6,318 bases of DNA from contig JAOZNO010000233.1 of assembly GCA_029933755.1 (NCBI GenBank), forward strand, positions 1 to 6,318. Reading direction: 5' to 3'. This DNA comes from Bacteroidales bacterium (lineage in GTDB: Bacteria; Bacteroidota; Bacteroidia; Bacteroidales; NBLH01). Shown one piece after another: positions 4,901 to 6,318 of this stretch; position 1 is the first letter of the stretch; the number at the start of each line of letters is the position of its first letter. A model generated the notes under the pieces. The model searched no databases and was not told the origin of the DNA. It was given only the letters and a program-made list of their open reading frames with translations. The position numbers and the translations under genes were made by a program.

Positions 4901-6318
4901 TTACTTTATACGTTGATAGTATTCCTTACTTAAATCCTGATAATACTTTCTGAAATTCACACTATTTTTCTTCAAAGTTTCTCTATACTGACTATTTCGT
5001 TTCAAATATTCTTCAATTTCTATAGGAAATTTTCTTATAACATCCTCACCTTCATTAGATTCACGTATCTTTTCCTTTTCACGTTCACGTTCTGATTTTT
5101 CAGCCTCTAGTAAACGAGTTTTAATACGCTCATTCCGCTTTAATAAATTACTAGTAATATTCCTATTTATTAAATCATCAATATTCTTATCCGATAAGCG
5201 CTTAATTTCTTTTAATTGTTTCATTGTCTCAGGACTTATACCTTCTGAATTTTGCATTTCTTTAAGCATTTTATTCAAAATTTCCTGAGCGGCTAAGCTT
5301 TTTACAATTTCCTTACTAACTCCCTCACCTGATTTCTTTCCTCCGTTTTTCTTTAATTGTTCCAACAATTGTTCCAATTGTTTCTTTAAACTCTGTTGCT
5401 GCCTGTTCAATTGTTTCATCGAGTTATTAGGCTTTTTGGGTTCTCCCTTTCCTGATGAACTCTGAGATTGTTGTTTTTGTAATTGATCGTTTAATTCCTC
5501 TAAATAAAGAGCCAATTTATTAGTAGAATTCATCACTTCTCTTTGATATCGTAAAGCAGCACGTTTATGTCTTAGTTCAAACTCGCTAAGGGTTTTATCT
5601 AATTTAAAATTCAAATCCTTTACTTCACTAGATATTAATTTATTCATTTGAGGAATCCTGGTTGCCAATACATTTAAGGAATCCCTAATTAATTCAAAAT
5701 CATCATTTAGTTTATTTTGCGTATTTATTAACTCAGAATATTTAGGATCATTTGTAAATATATACCTAAGAACGTTATATACATTCTCCTGAGCAAATGA
5801 AAATGTATTCAGATTTTCAATTATCTGTCTTAAATCTTGTAAACTCATATTTAAAGACTGACTATTCATATCTTCCAACATTTTCTGCATTTTCTTAGAA
5901 AGTTGTTTCATTGAATCTGAAGACTCCTTCCGTTGCTCATTAATATTTTTATCAGATTTTTTTTCTATTTCATCTCCAATTTTTTGAAGTTTGAGACTAT
6001 TGTCTTTAAAATCCTTTTCGATATTTTCAAGCTGATAAGGTCTTTTTAATTCATTATTTTTATCTAAGGTCTTCTTAAATTCCTTTGCTATTTCGTCAAA
6101 ACTATTATTAATACTGTTTTGATTTAACAGTTGCTCTTCCCTATCGCTTCTTTTATATTCTTCCTTTGACAAATTATCTTGCCTTTTTGATAATCTATTA
6201 ATGTCCTCGGATAAATTTTGAATATTTTCTTCAAGCTGAAACCGTTTTAATAATTCTAAACTCTTATCTAAATTATCATTTAAATCCTTATAAGATAAAT
6301 CCATTTCATCCATTAATT
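4901..6318 (-). CDS. DUF4175-like coiled-coil protein, C-terminal part (5' end outside window)
   Basis: At least 470 residues are visible, very rich in K, E, Q, N and L and almost without Pro or Cys, predicting long coiled-coil helices. Order: charged coils (1-165); a more ordered helical stretch with FAQENVYNVLRYIF (173-186) and LATRIPQMNKLI (216-227); a Q/S/K/G low-complexity linker with the MKQLNRQQQSLKKQLEQ segment (299-315); NRNITSNLLKRNERI (383-397); the acidic-basic LLEAEKSEREREKEK (401-415); and a final EEYLKRN...YYQDLSKEYY tail. From memory, these segments and the position upstream of the RsbW-like gene match the DUF4175 family of Bacteroidota, proteins of around 1,100 residues with membrane helices near the N-terminus. 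An ATG lies at 6313, but the frame stays open to the edge (the preceding codon is Leu), so the true start is probably outside. Molecular function is unknown; an envelope-anchored scaffold is conceivable but unproven. Confidence 0.75.
   Translation of the reverse strand, partial: LMDEMDLSYKDLNDNLDKSLELLKRFQLEENIQNLSEDINRLSKRQDNLSKEEYKRSDREEQLLNQNSINNSFDEIAKEFKKTLDKNNELKRPYQLENIEKDFKDNSLKLQKIGDEIEKKSDKNINEQRKESSDSMKQLSKKMQKMLEDMNSQSLNMSLQDLRQIIENLNTFSFAQENVYNVLRYIFTNDPKYSELINTQNKLNDDFELIRDSLNVLATRIPQMNKLISSEVKDLNFKLDKTLSEFELRHKRAALRYQREVMNSTNKLALYLEELNDQLQKQQSQSSSGKGEPKKPNNSMKQLNRQQQSLKKQLEQLLEQLKKNGGKKSGEGVSKEIVKSLAAQEILNKMLKEMQNSEGISPETMKQLKEIKRLSDKNIDDLINRNITSNLLKRNERIKTRLLEAEKSEREREKEKIRESNEGEDVIRKFPIEIEEYLKRNSQYRETLKKNSVNFRKYYQDLSKEYYQRIK
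5355..5378 (-). repeat. Two-copy 12-nt tandem repeat inside the coiled-coil gene
   Basis: AATTGTTCCAAC is followed directly by AATTGTTCCAAT on the plus strand, differing only at the last base. In the gene it encodes two copies of an LEQL-type unit (LEQLLEQL). It is in frame and lies in the low-complexity, Q-rich part of the protein, where repeat-length change would keep the frame. It most likely reflects coiled-coil composition rather than a regulatory element. Confidence 0.6.

Overview
The window looks like part of a chromosome from a Bacteroidota bacterium, probably class Bacteroidia. It is AT-rich. The gene order DUF4175-like coiled-coil protein, small GHKL ATP-binding protein, ybeY, mnmG is, from memory, the arrangement of that phylum. 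The protein details agree: the YbeY has Asp instead of the third zinc-ligand His, and the MnmG has the long C-terminal helical domain. I cannot name a genus. All recognisable genes lie on the minus strand, so transcription runs from the right edge to the left.

Layout in transcription order. (1) 6318-4901: the C-terminal part of a large coiled-coil protein, probably a DUF4175 member whose start lies beyond the window. (2) 4872-4474: a 132-residue RsbW/SpoIIAB-like ATPase-fold protein. (3) 4472-4050: ybeY, one base after the previous stop. (4) 4025-2148: mnmG (gidA), the FAD-dependent tRNA wobble-uridine modifying enzyme. (5) 2147-2006: a 142-bp intergenic region holding two perfect copies of the 16-bp palindrome TGTTCCACGTGGAACA, which matches chromosomal parS (the ParB-binding centromere). 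It also holds a 36-codon open frame ending two codons before the next gene. (6) 2005-371: adenine deaminase (ade). (7) 337-294: a strong rho-independent terminator for the leftward transcript. (8) 1-293: no gene, but a 7-nt-phased inverted repeat at 126-194 with CAGT-headed heptamers on the left and ACTG-headed heptamers on the right.

Spacings of 28, 1 and 24 nt suggest that the first four genes are one operon, combining RNA maturation (YbeY), tRNA modification (MnmG) and two poorly understood accessory proteins. Adenine deaminase (purine salvage) follows after a larger gap. It may be read through from mnmG or transcribed separately; I found no convincing promoter.

The best candidates for a second look are the twin parS sites beside mnmG, which imply an origin-proximal location, the hairpin/T-run and upstream open frame that overlap one parS copy in front of ade, and the heptamer-phased inverted repeat near the left edge.
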